Shown: one piece after another, positions 4,868 to 5,424 of the stretch
How positions within the stretch are numbered: position 1 is the stretch's first letter
How the letters are laid out: every line of letters begins with the position of its first letter
Source of the DNA: JAJPJG01 sp034667645
GTDB taxonomy: Bacteria > Verrucomicrobiota > Verrucomicrobiia > Chthoniobacterales > Chthoniobacteraceae
Assembly: GCA_034667645.1 (NCBI GenBank)
Contig: JAXDQV010000135.1
Coordinates: forward strand, 1-5,424
DNA length: 5,424 nt
Direction: 5' to 3'
Notes under the pieces: model-generated
Databases searched by the model: none
The model's input: only the letters and a program-made list of their open reading frames with translations
Told to the model about the DNA's origin: nothing
Program-made: the position numbers and the translations under genes

Positions 4868-5424
4868 TTACTCAGCAATTCCCTTAAATCTGTATGGCTT
4901 GAAGTTCTGTTCTTTTACCAGCGAAACAGGAATGTCATTGAGCAACACTTTCCACGTTGGAGGTGATCCTGCCTCGTATGCCAGCAACCGCTGTCTGCTT
5001 GCATCTGTGAACTCTTTAAAGAGCAACACATGATTGTTGTAGCAATTGAGAATATCTCCGGCACGCAAATCGGCGTAGCTTGAGAGAGGATAACAGATTT
5101 GCGGGAATTCACGGGTGGAATAACTTCGCTCCAGTTTCCAGCAGCGGGAGATTAGACCAGAACAATCAATTCCCACGACATACTTGCTCACCCCCTCATC
5201 TAAGAGACGCCGCTTTTCAGCAGTGCAGACATCTCCGGCATACACGCCGTTCTTAATGCCATTGTTGAATTGTTTGAAGCTACTGAACCCTCCCCACATG
5301 TAGGGCATCCCGATATTCCTTTTTCCCGGAATCCACCAGCCAGGTCGAATACCATCCCGATGAAACGAAACGTCAGGAGTGTCAACTTTGATGCCATCGG
5401 CATCCAGTCCATGAAAAACATTCC
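4868..5424 (-). CDS. NlpC/P60-like cysteine peptidase, 5' end outside window
   Basis: The frame stays open from the TAA at 4868-4870 to the window edge, giving 184 residues. The ATG at 5308 is internal, because the upstream codons read as sensible family sequence (GLDADGIKVDTPD, then RPGWWIPGKRNIG). PYMWGGF at 40-46 and GIDCSGLISRCW at 84-95 match the NlpC/P60 core, and Cys87 (codon 5162-5164) is the expected nucleophile. LRAGDILN (119-126) and NHVLLF (130-135) follow, and His131 is the likely catalytic base. The third polar residue is not certain. LLAYEAGSPPTWKV at 146-159 is also family-like. Such enzymes usually cut gamma-D-Glu-diamino-acid bonds in cell-wall peptides, or related amide bonds. 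The target here is unknown, and any signal peptide or N-terminal SH3 domain would lie outside the window. It is the first visible gene of the minus-strand group. Confidence 0.82.
   Translation of the reverse strand, partial: NVFHGLDADGIKVDTPDVSFHRDGIRPGWWIPGKRNIGMPYMWGGFSSFKQFNNGIKNGVYAGDVCTAEKRRLLDEGVSKYVVGIDCSGLISRCWKLERSYSTREFPQICYPLSSYADLRAGDILNCYNNHVLLFKEFTDASRQRLLAYEAGSPPTWKVLLNDIPVSLVKEQNFKPYRFKGIAE

Noticed and set aside
4767..5033. Plus-strand open frame of 88 codons across the VOC and peptidase genes
   Set aside because: It is antisense to two recognised genes, spans their junction and has no recognisable domain.

Overview
This 5.4-kb window is ordinary chromosomal DNA from a bacterium that is probably in the Verrucomicrobiota or a neighbouring PVC/FCB lineage. 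That placement is inference. It rests on ParE/ParC sequences of the type found in Bacteroidota and their relatives on a GC-rich background, a small coiled-coil protein with Ser/Thr-Pro-Ala...Lys/Arg-Ala-Arg-Trp-Ala repeats, and several starts without a Shine-Dalgarno sequence. I see no tRNA, rRNA, CRISPR array, insertion sequence, integrase or phage gene.

Left part, + strand, 1-2494: the 3' end of parE (topoisomerase IV subunit B) is followed after 17 bases by parC (subunit A). The two products together form the ATP-dependent type II topoisomerase that unlinks replicated chromosomes. As given, parC is broken. The reading frame changes near 1125, inside an otherwise well-conserved gene, and adding one base restores a protein of about 705 residues. 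The defect is either a sequence or assembly error or a recent mutation.

Middle, 2495-3122: a 211-base AT-richer spacer with a possible promoter precedes a 138-residue basic protein with a predicted N-terminal coiled coil and two copies of an Arg/Lys-rich motif. It may be a DNA-binding or chromatin-like protein of unknown role.

Right part, - strand, 3119-5424: four genes run the same way with short spacing, probably as one operon. In transcription order they are an NlpC/P60-like cysteine peptidase (5' end outside the window), a VOC/glyoxalase-fold protein, a multi-pass membrane protein of DUF4203 type, and a YqjF/DUF2071 protein. The last gene converges on the basic-protein gene and the two stop codons overlap in one CTAG. 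No shared pathway is evident for these four genes.

The items most worth a second look are the parC frameshift, the parC quinolone-site residues (Ala at both usual drug-contact positions), and the repeat protein. I do not find a convincing new biological system here.
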